Shown here: piece after piece, positions 8,581 through 17,450 of the stretch
How the letters are laid out: every line of letters begins with the position of its first letter
Numbering within the stretch: the first letter of the stretch is position 1
Assembly: GCF_900091435.1 (NCBI RefSeq)
Contig: NZ_FMCS01000008.1
Span: 124,001 to 188,000 of the forward strand
Source of the DNA: Micromonospora chaiyaphumensis
Lineage (GTDB): Bacteria; Actinomycetota; Actinomycetes; Mycobacteriales; Micromonosporaceae
DNA length: 64,000 nt
Direction: 5' to 3'
Program-made: the position numbers and the translations under genes
Notes under the pieces: model-generated
What the model was told of the DNA's origin: nothing
Seen by the model: the letters and a program-made list of their open reading frames with translations, nothing else
Databases searched by the model: none

Positions 8581-9137
8581 TGCCGCTCCCAGTCGACCGC
8601 GTCCACCAGCCACCGGCCGTCGGGCGCCACCAGTTCGAGCCGGAGCCGGCCGTCGTCGAGCGGGACCAGCGCCTCCACGAAGGACTCCGTCCGCGCCCGG
8701 AGGGTCACGGCGCCGGTGACCCGCCGCGCGGGCACGGTTTCCGGGTCGGCGCCGGTCATCTTCTCGAGGAGCGCGGGCGTGGAGAGCGGCCGCAGCCGCG
8801 ACTGCCAGGCCTCGGCGGTGCTGCCCGGGCCCGTCAGCCAGGCCGTGGTGAACCGCCCGGCGGTCTGCTCGGGGGTGGCCTCGCCCGGTCGCGTCTTCGG
8901 GGCGACCGCCGCCGGCGGGCTCGACAGCACCCCGTCGTCACCGGCGTGCGGGTCCACGGTGCTGATCGGCTGGCTCGGGCGGGTGCTCAGGCCGAGGGTC
9001 GAGTCGACCGGCCCGGAGACCAGCCGGGCCGCGCCGATCACACCGAAGACCAGGACGGCGATCACCAGCGCGACGCCCAGCCGAGAGCGCAGCACCCGGG
9101 TGAACAGGAACTCCAGCGCCCGCCGCACCGGATTCAC
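8577..9137 (-). CDS. VirB8/TcpC-like single-pass membrane protein
   Basis: 186 aa. Seen: a short basic N-terminus, a membrane helix at ~20-40 (GVALVIAVLVFGVIGAARLV), a Pro/Ser linker (45-90), then a ~95-residue domain starting TPEQTAGRFTTAWL that fits the NTF2-like fold of VirB8/TcpC and ends LVAPDGRWLVDAVDWERQ. Start GTG 9137 overlaps the upstream stop (GTGA). It lies between the VirB6-like and hydrolase genes, where VirB8-like subunits of Gram-positive systems often occur. The family call rests on architecture and context; identity of individual residues is not decisive. Confidence 0.65.
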   Translation of the reverse strand: MNPVRRALEFLFTRVLRSRLGVALVIAVLVFGVIGAARLVSGPVDSTLGLSTRPSQPISTVDPHAGDDGVLSSPPAAVAPKTRPGEATPEQTAGRFTTAWLTGPGSTAEAWQSRLRPLSTPALLEKMTGADPETVPARRVTGAVTLRARTESFVEALVPLDDGRLRLELVAPDGRWLVDAVDWERQ

Positions 9138-11056
9138 CGCGCCTCGGAGCGAACCCGCGGCGCCGGCTTCGGCGCCGGGGCGCGGTCGGCCGAGTCCGGC
9201 CGGTAGACGGTGAAGGCGGGCGCCTCCTCGGGCACGTCGGGGCCGGTCCAGCTCGCCGGTGCGCGGCGCGGCCGCGGTGCGGCCGTGCGGCCGGACCGGC
9301 GTTCGGCCGCCGGAACCTCGTCGGGCTGCTCCCGCCCGTCGGGGCGCTCCCGTTCGACCACGGTGTGCGCGGGGTCCTCGTGCCGTGCCTCGGGCCGGAG
9401 GCTGCGCTGGTCGGCGGTCACGGCCCGCCGCCGGCCCATCGTCGGCTCGGCGGTGCCACCCGGCTCGGCCACGTCGAGCCGGGCGGCGATCCGCATGTCC
9501 CGGAAGAAGCGCCGGTGCCAGGAGCCGGCCGAGCTGACGGCCTCGCTGCTGTCCTTGCCGCCGAGCTGCGTGATTCGCCGGTACGGGCGGAGCAGCAGCC
9601 AGCCCACCACGCCGCAGAGCCAGACCAGGACCACCTGGAGCCAGCCGGGCAGCGTCGGTGTGTTCATGATCAGATCCACGGCGAACAGGTAGATGGCCGC
9701 GCCGGTGCCGAAGATGGCGATGTTGAACACGGCGGCGACCACGGCGTTCGCCAGTCGCCGCAGGCCGGCGCTCGCGGGACGCATCAGCCCGACGGTGCCC
9801 AGGATCGGCGCGGCGATCACCGCCCAGCGGAAGATCAGGAAGCCGAGCAGCACCAGCAGCGACGCGGTCAGGTCGAACATGGCAAAGAGCAGCGAGGCCA
9901 GCACCGCGATGAAGCCCGCCCCGACCCGGTCCATGTCCCGGACGCCCTGGAGGTACTCGTACGCCTCCGGATCCTCGGACTTGATCTGCTCGGCCACCCG
10001 TGCCCACTGCTGCTGCTTTGCCTTGATGATTACTTCGCGGGTAGCGGGCTTGGCGCGGATCGACTCCGCTTCGCCCCAGGTCAGGGACTTGGCGTCGTAG
10101 AGCGCCGGACCGTACTTCTTGGCGGTCTCACTGTCGGCGGAGCCGAGCACGCCCCGTAGCCAGTTGCGGTAGAGCATGGTCTCGGTTGCGGTGTCGCTGG
10201 CACGGACTGCGGGCGGGCGCTTGTCGATACAGGCATCTGGATTCGGCAGGACGCACTTGTCCGGGGGGATGTCCTTGGACGTCGGACCGACGGCATCGTG
10301 CACCACGCCGAGGGTGGTGATGAGGGTGTTGTCGGCGATGTTCGCCGACTTGACCGGCCAGGCGGCCAACGCCGTCACCGCCACCATCACGAGGATGGCC
10401 CAGCCGGCCGTGGTCATGGCGTTGCTCATGTCCGACTGGCGGGAGCGCCAGAGCAGATAGAGGCCGACCACGCAGATGGTGATGATGCCGAAGACGCTGA
10501 ACACCTTCTGGTAGACGGCCTTGGTGGCCTGTTCCACCAGCGGGTCCGCCCAGCCCCACATGGTGCGCGGGTCCCAGGCGCGCTCGCGCAGCGCGTTGGA
10601 CGCGCCGATGATCGCGTTGGCGAACATGAACTCGCCGTTCGCCACCATCGTGGTGAAGCGGTAGTCCGGATGCAGCACCGAGGAGGCGCAGCCACCGTCG
10701 ACGTCGTACGTCGTGTAGCTGTATCCGGCGTACCCGTAGTCGCTGTAGAGGCCCTTGGGGCCGGGCTGCTTCGCGGAGTCGGGGCGGGACGCGAACCACC
10801 CGGCCAGGCCGGAGTCCGGAGCGCCGGGCACCGGGGCGTTGCGGCACTCGACCTGATCCTCGCTGACCGCCTTCAGCTTGGCCACGCAGGCGCGGAAGTC
10901 CGCCTGCCACTCCTTGGTGCTGCACAGCTCGGCCCGGGCCTGGGCGGCCGGCACGGCGGCGTACGCGGGTGTCGCCCCGACCAGCGGCCAGGAGATCGTG
11001 GCCCCGGCCAGCAGGCCGAGTGCGAGGAGGAGCGCCGCGATCCGTGCCCGCGCCAT
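9134..11056 (-). CDS. VirB6/TrbL-like polytopic membrane protein
   Basis: 640 aa with a Sec signal peptide (MARARIAALLLALGLLAG, cleavage near ATPAYA-A), a ~180-residue extracytoplasmic cysteine-containing region (CSTKEWQADFRACVAKL, ECRNAP, GGCASS), then about six membrane helices (e.g. VFSVFGIITICVVGLYLLW, AGWAILVMVAVTALAAW, GFIAVLASLLFAMFDLTASLLVLLGFLIF, AVIAAPILGTVGLM, NIAIFGTGAAIYLFAVDLIM). A charged, proline-rich cytoplasmic tail (~130 aa) follows. Start ATG 11056, one base after the VirB4-like stop. The layout matches TrbL/VirB6 channel proteins. The tail is unusually long and disordered. Confidence 0.75.
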   Translation of the reverse strand: MARARIAALLLALGLLAGATISWPLVGATPAYAAVPAAQARAELCSTKEWQADFRACVAKLKAVSEDQVECRNAPVPGAPDSGLAGWFASRPDSAKQPGPKGLYSDYGYAGYSYTTYDVDGGCASSVLHPDYRFTTMVANGEFMFANAIIGASNALRERAWDPRTMWGWADPLVEQATKAVYQKVFSVFGIITICVVGLYLLWRSRQSDMSNAMTTAGWAILVMVAVTALAAWPVKSANIADNTLITTLGVVHDAVGPTSKDIPPDKCVLPNPDACIDKRPPAVRASDTATETMLYRNWLRGVLGSADSETAKKYGPALYDAKSLTWGEAESIRAKPATREVIIKAKQQQWARVAEQIKSEDPEAYEYLQGVRDMDRVGAGFIAVLASLLFAMFDLTASLLVLLGFLIFRWAVIAAPILGTVGLMRPASAGLRRLANAVVAAVFNIAIFGTGAAIYLFAVDLIMNTPTLPGWLQVVLVWLCGVVGWLLLRPYRRITQLGGKDSSEAVSSAGSWHRRFFRDMRIAARLDVAEPGGTAEPTMGRRRAVTADQRSLRPEARHEDPAHTVVERERPDGREQPDEVPAAERRSGRTAAPRPRRAPASWTGPDVPEEAPAFTVYRPDSADRAPAPKPAPRVRSEAR

Positions 11057-11057
11057 G

Positions 11058-14000
11058 TCACGCCTCCAGATCAGCCAGGACGGTCGGCAGCTGCCCGGCG
11101 GCCCGGGCGACCGCGGCGGGGGTGGTGTCCAGGTGCTCCAGCAGCCCGTCGACGTACGACACGTCGACCCGGACCTTCTGCACGCGGCCGTCGACGTCGC
11201 GCATGACGAACTCGCGGAAGCCGAGCCGGGCGGCCGAACCGCTGTCGGCCTGGGACAGCGAGGCGAGGGTGGCCTCGTAGCCGTCGTTGACCGGCACCCG
11301 GAGCAGCCGCAGCGCCTCGGAGGCGATCTCGGTGTCCTCGGCGATCCGGCCGACGAAGACGGTGGAGACCAGGTTCTGCACGTCGAGCCCGAGGATGTCC
11401 TTCGGGTTCTGCGAGGCGACGAGCGCGGCCAGGTTCCACTTGCGTGAGTCGCGGGCCAGGCGGACCAGGAACGACCGGCCGGAGCGCCAGCCCTCCATGA
11501 AGTGCGCCTCGTCAAGGCCGACCAGCTTGCGGGAGGACATCGAGCCGCCGTAGCAGCGGCGGACGGCCAGCCGGTGCGCGGTGTGCAGCATCGGCAGGGC
11601 CAGCGCCTCCTCGGCGGACCAGTACTCCCGCTCGATCTTGAGGTCGGGCAGCCGGAGCCCGGCCATGGTGATCACGGTGAGCGCCGCGTCGGCGCCGAGC
11701 AGCCCCTCCGGCGGGCGGCCGAAGAAGAGCATGGCCAGCGGCATCTCGGCGGTGTCGAGGAGCAGGTTGGCCAGTTCCCGGCCGGCGTCGTCGTCGAGGC
11801 CCTGAAGGCAGGCGACCACGTCGTCCAGGGTGGAGGTCTCCTCGGCCGGCACCTGGCGTACGGCGTGCCGGAACAGGGTGGCGGTGGACGCCTCCCGGGC
11901 CACCTGCGGCGGCACCAGCATCATGCAGATGTCCTGCACGAGCATCCGGCGCTCGGCGCGGGCGTTGGAGACCGCGATCTCGAACTCCCGGTCGCCGGCC
12001 GCCCCGGCGCCGAACTCGCTGCGCAGCGGCGTGGGGATCAGCGCGTACGGGGCCAGGGTGCCCTGCTCCGAGCCGGTCAGGTTGAGCACCCGCGAGTAGG
12101 GCGCCAGCTCGGGCATGGCACAGAGCCGGGCCAGCGGGCCGGACGGGTCGAGCAGGGTCACCTGCACGCCTCGGCGAGCGGCCAGGTAGCCGAGTGCGCC
12201 GAGCAGGGTGGACTTGCCGCCGCCCGGCTCGGCCACGAAGACGGCGAGACCGGAGCGCTCACGGACCTCCATGGGGAAGTGCAGGTCGAGGAAGACCGGG
12301 CGGCGGCAGGTGCCGGCGGTCCGGCCGATCAGGTCACCACGCCGGTCGCCGACCGTGGAGGCGGCCTGCGGCAGCGCGGCGGCGAGCAGGTTGACCGGCA
12401 TCCGCCGCACGTAGCCGGTGTTGGCGATCGGCTCGCCGGGGATGAACTCGCGGGCCAGCCAGTCCTGGTTCTTCGGGTGCTGCAGCGAGATGCGCAGCTC
12501 GCGCTGGTAGAGCTGGATGAGCCGGCGGGCCCGTTCCAGGCACTCCTCGCGGGTCCGGCCGCCGACCGCGATGCGGTGCCAGCCGTGCGCGCGGGCCGAG
12601 TCCACCGGCAGGCCGGTGGTCATCTCGTCGCCGATCACCAGCGCCCGCTTGGCCAGCCGCTCCAGCTCGGGTGGGGCGTCGATGCCGTGCTCGGCGTAGT
12701 CGAGCTGCTGGGACCGGATCATCCGGAGGCGGTGTTCGAGGTTCCGGAAGGAGTCGCCGGGGCCGAGGATGTCGACCCGGGTCGAGAGCTCCATGGGCCA
12801 GGGCAGCCGCTCGTGGAAATGCAGCCACGGCTCGTGCCGTTCGGGGATCTCCAGCGGCTCCATCCGGCCGACCGCGAGCACGGCCACGTGCCGCTCCTCG
12901 CCGGTCATCCGGTTGACCAGCTTCACGGTGGAGCCGTACGGGGTGCGGTAGCGCTCGACCTGCTCGGTGAGCGCCAGCAGGTCGCCGCGTTCCCACCGCC
13001 CGTTGGTGACCGGGGAGAGCACGCCGGGCGGGGCCATGCACAGCGCCACCGAGCGGTAGAGCAGCCACTCCAGCTCCTGGGCGGTGACCCGGCGGCCACG
13101 CATGCCGAACGCGCCGAGCACCTCGTCGAACTGCTCGACGGTGCGGCCCAGCCGGCGCCGCTCGCCGTCGGCGGTGCCCCGCCCGAAGGTGCGCAGCAGC
13201 CGTTCGGTGAGCGAGTCGCCGAGTGACCGGCGGGCGAAGGTGACGCCGAGGTAGGTCTGGCCCTCGGCGTGGTTGACCGCCATGAGGTGCCGTTGCGCCG
13301 CGACCAGGTGGTCGGCCCAGCCGGTGGTGCCAGGCACGTCGGGCAGCGGCGCGGCGGTGTGCGCGTCGATGGTGCGGGCCCACTCGTCGGCCGGGAACGG
13401 CCGGGTGGTGCGGCGCAGGTGCAGCCGGAAGCCGGCGAGGCCGGCGTACTGCTCGGAGATCGCGGAGAGCAGCGCCTCGCGCTCGGCGTCGGGGCGGAAC
13501 GCCCAGCGCACCTCGGGCAGCCAGTACCAGGCGGTGACCGTGTTGGGGGTGAAGGTGAGGTGGCCGGCGATCTCGGTGATGGCCAGCTCGACCGACGGGT
13601 CCCGGTCACCGAACTTGATCTTCGGAGCCCTGACCCGGACCGGCTTCGCGGGCTTCCCGCCGCGCTCCGGGGACCGCTGCCGAGGCGGCGCCACCTCCCG
13701 GCCGGACGGGGTGGCCAGCTCACGCGCCTCCGGCCGCGGCTCCGCCTTCCGCCGGTCGCGTCGGCGGGCGGGGCGCTCGATCGGGGTCTCCGGCCCGGCC
13801 TGCTCCGGCTCGACGGTGGACCGGAGGGCCGGGAGCCGGTCGCCGACCTGGTGCGGCACCCGGGTACGGGTGGCCGGCGCCGGTTCGAGGGCGGGCTGCT
13901 CCGGCGCTTCGGGGCCGGCGTGCGCCGCCGGGCGGGCGGCCTCGACCGCCTCGCGGGGCCGGCCCACAGGGCGGACGCCGGGCGCGCTCTCCCGGAATCG

Positions 14001-14579
14001 GGCGGCCGGTGGCTCGTCCTCGGGCCGCGCGGGCAGGGCCGGTGGCGGCAGGGGTCGCTCGACCGGCTCCGCCGGAGCGGCGTGCTGGAGCGGGATCGGC
14101 AGGGGCGGCTCGACCGGCTCGACCGACTCGACCGGGGCGGCGTGCTGGGACGGGACGGCCCGGGGCGGCGGGGCCGGCTCGACCGGCGCCGCGTGCTGGT
14201 GCGGGATGGGCAGCGCGTCCCGGCCGACGCCGCGCCGGGGCGGCGCCACCACCGGCTCCACCGGGACGGGCGGGCCGGAGGGCGGGCTCGCCGGCCGGCG
14301 GACCCGGGGCTGCGCGCCGCCGAAGAGGTCGAGGAAGGGGGAGTCGATGTCGCCGCTGTCGGTCACCACCGGCTCGCGCTGCTCGGCGCCGCGCGGGGCC
14401 AGCGGCCGGGGCGGCTGGAAGACCCCGACGCGACCGTGCTGGGGGCTGGGCACCAGTGCCGGGTCGAGGGTGGCCTCGTCCAGCTCCTCGTCCGGTGGGT
14501 AGTCGAACGAACGCGCACGGTTACCGTGGGGTCCGGCCGGACGTCCGGCCGGGGAACCCGGCGTGGAAGAGCGACTCAT
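11058..14579 (-). CDS. VirB4-like ATPase with long disordered N-terminus
   Basis: 1173 aa, the probable motor of the VirB-like apparatus. Residues ~1-320 are Pro/Ala/Glu-rich and disordered and carry three QHAAP-containing repeats. The conserved part starts near PKIKFGDRDPSVELAITEI. Walker A is FVAEPGGGKSTLLG (~residues 780-793) and Walker B VGLDEAHFMEGW (~1017-1028), followed by DSRKWNLAALVASQNPKDI, typical of VirB4/TraC motor domains. Start ATG 14579. The extended N-terminus is not usual for VirB4 and may bind partners. No relaxase or coupling-protein gene accompanies it here. Confidence 0.9.
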   Translation of the reverse strand: MSRSSTPGSPAGRPAGPHGNRARSFDYPPDEELDEATLDPALVPSPQHGRVGVFQPPRPLAPRGAEQREPVVTDSGDIDSPFLDLFGGAQPRVRRPASPPSGPPVPVEPVVAPPRRGVGRDALPIPHQHAAPVEPAPPPRAVPSQHAAPVESVEPVEPPLPIPLQHAAPAEPVERPLPPPALPARPEDEPPAARFRESAPGVRPVGRPREAVEAARPAAHAGPEAPEQPALEPAPATRTRVPHQVGDRLPALRSTVEPEQAGPETPIERPARRRDRRKAEPRPEARELATPSGREVAPPRQRSPERGGKPAKPVRVRAPKIKFGDRDPSVELAITEIAGHLTFTPNTVTAWYWLPEVRWAFRPDAEREALLSAISEQYAGLAGFRLHLRRTTRPFPADEWARTIDAHTAAPLPDVPGTTGWADHLVAAQRHLMAVNHAEGQTYLGVTFARRSLGDSLTERLLRTFGRGTADGERRRLGRTVEQFDEVLGAFGMRGRRVTAQELEWLLYRSVALCMAPPGVLSPVTNGRWERGDLLALTEQVERYRTPYGSTVKLVNRMTGEERHVAVLAVGRMEPLEIPERHEPWLHFHERLPWPMELSTRVDILGPGDSFRNLEHRLRMIRSQQLDYAEHGIDAPPELERLAKRALVIGDEMTTGLPVDSARAHGWHRIAVGGRTREECLERARRLIQLYQRELRISLQHPKNQDWLAREFIPGEPIANTGYVRRMPVNLLAAALPQAASTVGDRRGDLIGRTAGTCRRPVFLDLHFPMEVRERSGLAVFVAEPGGGKSTLLGALGYLAARRGVQVTLLDPSGPLARLCAMPELAPYSRVLNLTGSEQGTLAPYALIPTPLRSEFGAGAAGDREFEIAVSNARAERRMLVQDICMMLVPPQVAREASTATLFRHAVRQVPAEETSTLDDVVACLQGLDDDAGRELANLLLDTAEMPLAMLFFGRPPEGLLGADAALTVITMAGLRLPDLKIEREYWSAEEALALPMLHTAHRLAVRRCYGGSMSSRKLVGLDEAHFMEGWRSGRSFLVRLARDSRKWNLAALVASQNPKDILGLDVQNLVSTVFVGRIAEDTEIASEALRLLRVPVNDGYEATLASLSQADSGSAARLGFREFVMRDVDGRVQKVRVDVSYVDGLLEHLDTTPAAVARAAGQLPTVLADLEA

Positions 14580-14628
14580 GCGACCGCCTCACCCGCGTCG
14601 TTCGTCTGCGCCGTCGGCGTACGCCCGG

Positions 14629-14991
14629 TCATGCCAGTTCCTCCCGGATCCTGATCCGGCTCGCGACGAGGCGCGGGTCGCGCTGCTCGGCGGCCGGCTC
14701 CCGGGTGCGTCGCCAGTCCGTCAGCGCGGTCCGGATGACCATGCGCGCCGGCCGGTCCGGGTCGACGTACCGGAAGATGAACGAGGTGGTCACGATGGCG
14801 AGCGAGATCTCCCAGGCGGGAAAGAGCTCGACCTGGAGCGTGAACAACCAGTGGATGAACATGTAGAGGGGTACGAGCAGCATGAACAGGCCGTACTGGG
14901 CGTACGGCAGGTGGACGGGAAGGGTGTACCCGGGCGGGCCCAGGTAGACGAGGCGTGCCCGGTAGATGTCGTCGTCGGTGCGCAGCCGCAT
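14629..14991 (-). CDS. VirB3/PrgI-like small membrane protein
   Basis: 120 aa. Seen: a soluble N-terminus (MRLRTDDDIYRARLVYLGPPG), two adjacent membrane helices (~31-53 QYGLFMLLVPLYMFIHWLFTL and ~57-76 EISLAIVTTSFIFRYV), and a basic cytoplasmic tail with TALTDWRRTRE. Small two-helix proteins directly before a VirB4 ATPase are typically VirB3, TrbD or PrgI homologues. It is 49 bases upstream of the VirB4-like ATG and 13 bases after the VirB2-like stop. The family is inferred from size, topology and gene order. Confidence 0.65.
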   Translation of the reverse strand: MRLRTDDDIYRARLVYLGPPGYTLPVHLPYAQYGLFMLLVPLYMFIHWLFTLQVELFPAWEISLAIVTTSFIFRYVDPDRPARMVIRTALTDWRRTREPAAEQRDPRLVASRIRIREELA

Positions 14992-15004
14992 CGTCGCCCA
15001 ACGC

Positions 15005-15319
15005 CTATTCGAACATCAGGTTGATGAGGTAGTCGCCGACGAAGAAGAGCGTGGCGGCGCCGGCGATGAAGGCCAGCCCGATGATCGCGATGGCCGAGCT
15101 GGTGAGCACCTTGGAGATCTCACCCCGGCTGGCCCGGCCGATGAAGATCACGCCGAGCACCGCGAGCAGGATCGGCGCGATCTTGCTGGCGAAGAAGGAG
15201 ACGACACCGTTGGTGTCGATGCCCTTGGGTGCCGGCTCGGCGAGTGGAGTCGACGCCAGGGTGTGGAGCGCGTGGTCGACGGCGGCGTGCGCCGTCCCCA
15301 TGAGCTCGATGGCGATCAC
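15005..15319 (-). CDS. VirB2/TrbC-like pilin-type membrane protein
   Basis: 104 aa with two helices (~42-62 FFASKIAPILLAVLGVIFIG; ~74-98 SSAIAIIGLAFIAGAATLFFVGDYL) separated by a short basic loop GRASRGEISK, the usual layout of TrbC/VirB2 proteins. Start chosen at GTG 15319 because GGGGAGG stands 7 bases upstream; ATG 15301 is the alternative. No clear Sec cleavage site is present, so it may stay an integral membrane subunit rather than form a pilus. First gene of the minus-strand operon; its promoter should lie in 15320-15480. Confidence 0.7.
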   Translation of the reverse strand: MIAIELMGTAHAAVDHALHTLASTPLAEPAPKGIDTNGVVSFFASKIAPILLAVLGVIFIGRASRGEISKVLTSSAIAIIGLAFIAGAATLFFVGDYLINLMFE

Positions 15320-15680
15320 TGGAAACCTCCCCAGGGGTCGCGGCCGGGGGTGCCGCGATGGTGCAAGTAAGGCAAGCCTGGCGGGATGGTGCTCGATAAG
15401 CACAGCGTCCTCGACGCTGCGTTCGTCACCCACCACGGAGGGTGGTGAGCTTTGGGGGATTTTTTCCCGCTTCGGCCCTCCCTCCAGGCTTCGCCGTCTC
15501 GCTGCTGGCCAATTCCAAAGCGTACGGCCCGGTTACCTTTGCGACAACCCGCGAAGAGTCGACCCGGAACGGACCGGACGACCGATCGTACACCTGTTCC
15601 AACTCGCACGTCAGGGGCGTCGTCCGGCGGGCTTGCCGGGGTCGCCGGAAGCCCTGTTGGCGACCGGTACTGTCGGGTCC
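15320..15680. promoter_or_regulatory. Divergent intergenic region, VirB-like operon / folP
   Basis: 361 bp without a convincing gene. It must hold the minus-strand promoter of the VirB-like operon and the folP promoter. A TACTGT at 15668-15673, 7 bases before the folP GTG, is a candidate leaderless -10. An imperfect dyad (TCACCcACC...GGgTGGTGA, about 15426-15450) and an A/T run (15462-15467) are present. I could not pick a convincing promoter for the minus strand. Confidence 0.45.
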
Positions 15681-16538
15681 GTGACCGATCTGGTACGGGC
15701 GGAGACCCCGGTGGTGATGGGCGTCCTCAACGTCACGCCCGACTCCTTCTCGGACGGCGGCAGATACGCCGACCTGGACGCCGCCGTCGCACACGGAGTG
15801 CGACTGCGGGCCGCCGGCGCGGACCTGGTCGACGTGGGCGGCGAGTCGACCCGGCCGGGCGCCGACCGGGTCGACGCGGAGACCGAGATCGCCCGGGTGC
15901 TGCCGGTGATCCGCGAGCTGAGCGCAGCCGGCATCCCGGTCAGCATCGACACCAGCCGGGCCCGTGTCGCCGAGGCGGTCCTCGGCGCCGGTGCGGACGT
16001 GGTCAACGACGTCTCCGGCGGCCTCGCCGACCCGGACATGGCCCGGGTGGTCCGGGACGCCGGCTGCCCCTGGGTGCTGATGCACTGGCGGGGCCACTCG
16101 CGCGAGATGCGGGACCTGGCCCGCTACACCGACGTGGTGGCCGACGTACGCGACGAGCTGAGCCGCCGCGTGGACGAGGCCCTGGCCGCCGGGGTGGCCG
16201 CCGACCGGATCATCGTCGACCCGGGCCTGGGCTTCGCGAAGACCGCCGCGCACAACTGGGAGCTCAGCGCCCGCCTGCCCGAGCTGGTCGACCTCGGCTT
16301 CCCGCTGCTGTTCGGGTCGAGCCGCAAGTCCTACCTGGGCCGGCTGCTGGCCGACCCCGACGGCAACCCGCGGCCGACCGCGGAGCGGGAGGCGGCCACC
16401 GTCGCCACCAGCGTGCTCGCCGTGGCTGCCGGCGCCTGGGGGGTCCGCGTGCACGACGTCCGGGGCACGGCCGACGCGCTCGCCGTCTGGCGGGCCACCG
16501 GCCGCCCGCGCCTTGCCCGGCCCACCACGAAGGAGTGA
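15681..16538 (+). CDS. folP: Dihydropteroate synthase FolP
   Basis: Joins p-aminobenzoate to 6-hydroxymethyl-dihydropterin pyrophosphate. 285 aa. Seen: VMGVLNVTPDSFSDGG (signature 1), GADLVDVGGESTRPGA (signature 2), SIDTSRARVAEAVLGAGADVVNDVSGG, DPGLGFAKTAAHNW, LFGSSRKSYLG (substrate lysine loop) and VRVHDVR. Start GTG 15681, preceded by TACTGT 7 bases upstream and no ribosome site, so leaderless translation is likely. The stop at 16538 is 5 bases before folB, so folP-folB-folK form an operon. Confidence 0.97.
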   Translation: MTDLVRAETPVVMGVLNVTPDSFSDGGRYADLDAAVAHGVRLRAAGADLVDVGGESTRPGADRVDAETEIARVLPVIRELSAAGIPVSIDTSRARVAEAVLGAGADVVNDVSGGLADPDMARVVRDAGCPWVLMHWRGHSREMRDLARYTDVVADVRDELSRRVDEALAAGVAADRIIVDPGLGFAKTAAHNWELSARLPELVDLGFPLLFGSSRKSYLGRLLADPDGNPRPTAEREAATVATSVLAVAAGAWGVRVHDVRGTADALAVWRATGRPRLARPTTKE

Positions 16539-16543
16539 GAGCC

Positions 16544-16903
16544 ATGACCGACCGGATCGAGCTGACCGGCCTGCGCGCGCACGGCCGGCACGGCGTCTAC
16601 GACTTCGAACGCGCCCAGGGGCAGGAGTTCGTGGTCGACGCGGTGCTCGAACTCGACCTGGCCCCGGCCGCCCGCTCCGACGAGGTGACCGACACCGTGC
16701 ACTACGGCGAGCTGGCCGAGAAGCTGGTCGGCGTGGTCACCGGCGAGCCGGTCAACCTGATCGAGACGCTCGCCGACCGCCTGCTCGCGATCTGCCTGGC
16801 AGAGCCGCTGGTCGCCGCGGCGACGGTCACCGTGCACAAGCCGGAGGCCCCGATCCCGCACACCTTCCGGGACGTGGCGGTGACCATGCGGCGTACCCGA
16901 TGA
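16544..16903 (+). CDS. folB: Dihydroneopterin aldolase FolB
   Basis: Cleaves 7,8-dihydroneopterin to 6-hydroxymethyl-dihydropterin and glycolaldehyde. 119 aa, typical length. Seen: ELTGLRAHGRHGVYDFER (RxxHGV with the active-site region), DTVHYGELAEKL, NLIETLADRLL and VHKPEAPI with the conserved lysine. AGGAG (16530-16534) precedes the ATG at 16544. Its stop overlaps the folK start (ATGA), so translation is coupled. Confidence 0.97.
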   Translation: MTDRIELTGLRAHGRHGVYDFERAQGQEFVVDAVLELDLAPAARSDEVTDTVHYGELAEKLVGVVTGEPVNLIETLADRLLAICLAEPLVAAATVTVHKPEAPIPHTFRDVAVTMRRTR

Positions 16904-17427
16904 GCCGGGCCGTGCTGTCGATCGGCAGCAACCTGGGCGACCGCCTCGCCCACCTGCGCGCCGCCGTGGCCTCGTTCGGCGACACCGTGCTGGTGGTCTC
17001 CGGCGTCTACGAGACTCCACCGTGGGGGGACGCCGACCAGCCCGCGTACCTCAACGCGGCGCTGCTGGTGGCGGACCCGGCGGCGACCCCGCGCGACTGG
17101 CTGGCGCGGGCCCGGGCGGCCGAGGCGGCGGCCGGGCGCACCCGGGACCCGGAGCGGCGGTACGGGCCGCGCACCCTCGACGTCGACGTGATCGCGGTCT
17201 GGGACGCGGCCGGGGAGCCGGTGCACAGCGCCGATCCGGAGCTGACCCTGCCGCACCCCCGGGCCCACCTGCGGGCCTTCGTGCTGCGGCCGTGGATCGA
17301 CATCGAGCCGCACGGCCGGCTGCCCGGGCACGGCTGGCTGACCGACCTGCTGAACGCCGAGCCGCTGGCCTCCGACGCGCTGGAACTCGGTCCGCGCCCC
17401 GATCTGGCGTTAGAGTCGGACGCATGA
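16900..17427 (+). CDS. folK: 6-hydroxymethyl-dihydropterin pyrophosphokinase FolK
   Basis: Transfers pyrophosphate from ATP to the pterin, producing the FolP substrate. 175 aa. Seen: LSIGSNLGDRLAHL, VYETPPWGDADQPAYLNAAL, RDPERRYGPRTLDVDVI (Mg/ATP site) and LPHPRAHLRAFVL. ATG 16900 overlaps the folB stop. Its own stop overlaps the ATG of an 8-codon ORF that leads to the next gene. Confidence 0.97.
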   Translation: MSRAVLSIGSNLGDRLAHLRAAVASFGDTVLVVSGVYETPPWGDADQPAYLNAALLVADPAATPRDWLARARAAEAAAGRTRDPERRYGPRTLDVDVIAVWDAAGEPVHSADPELTLPHPRAHLRAFVLRPWIDIEPHGRLPGHGWLTDLLNAEPLASDALELGPRPDLALESDA

Positions 17428-17450
17428 CCCAGTGGAGCCGGACGGCATGA
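17424..17450 (+). CDS. Eight-codon coupling ORF between folK and the DUF3180 gene
   Basis: ATG at 17424-17426 overlaps the folK TGA (ATGA); the frame reads MTQWSRTA and its TGA at 17448-17450 overlaps the ATG of the next gene at 17447 (ATGA). GGAG inside it (17434-17437) is positioned to serve the downstream ATG. It may only carry ribosomes across a 20-base gap, or it may be chance. No function for the peptide is implied. Confidence 0.35.
   Translation: MTQWSRTA

Noticed and set aside
6792-15319. Integrative conjugative element
   Set aside because: No integrase, relaxase, coupling protein, tRNA or direct-repeat ends; composition matches the surrounding chromosome.
15345-15385. IdeR/DmdR-type iron box (TAAGGCAAGCCT) upstream of the VirB-like operon
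   Set aside because: Only a partial match to the 19-bp palindrome and no iron-related genes in the operon.
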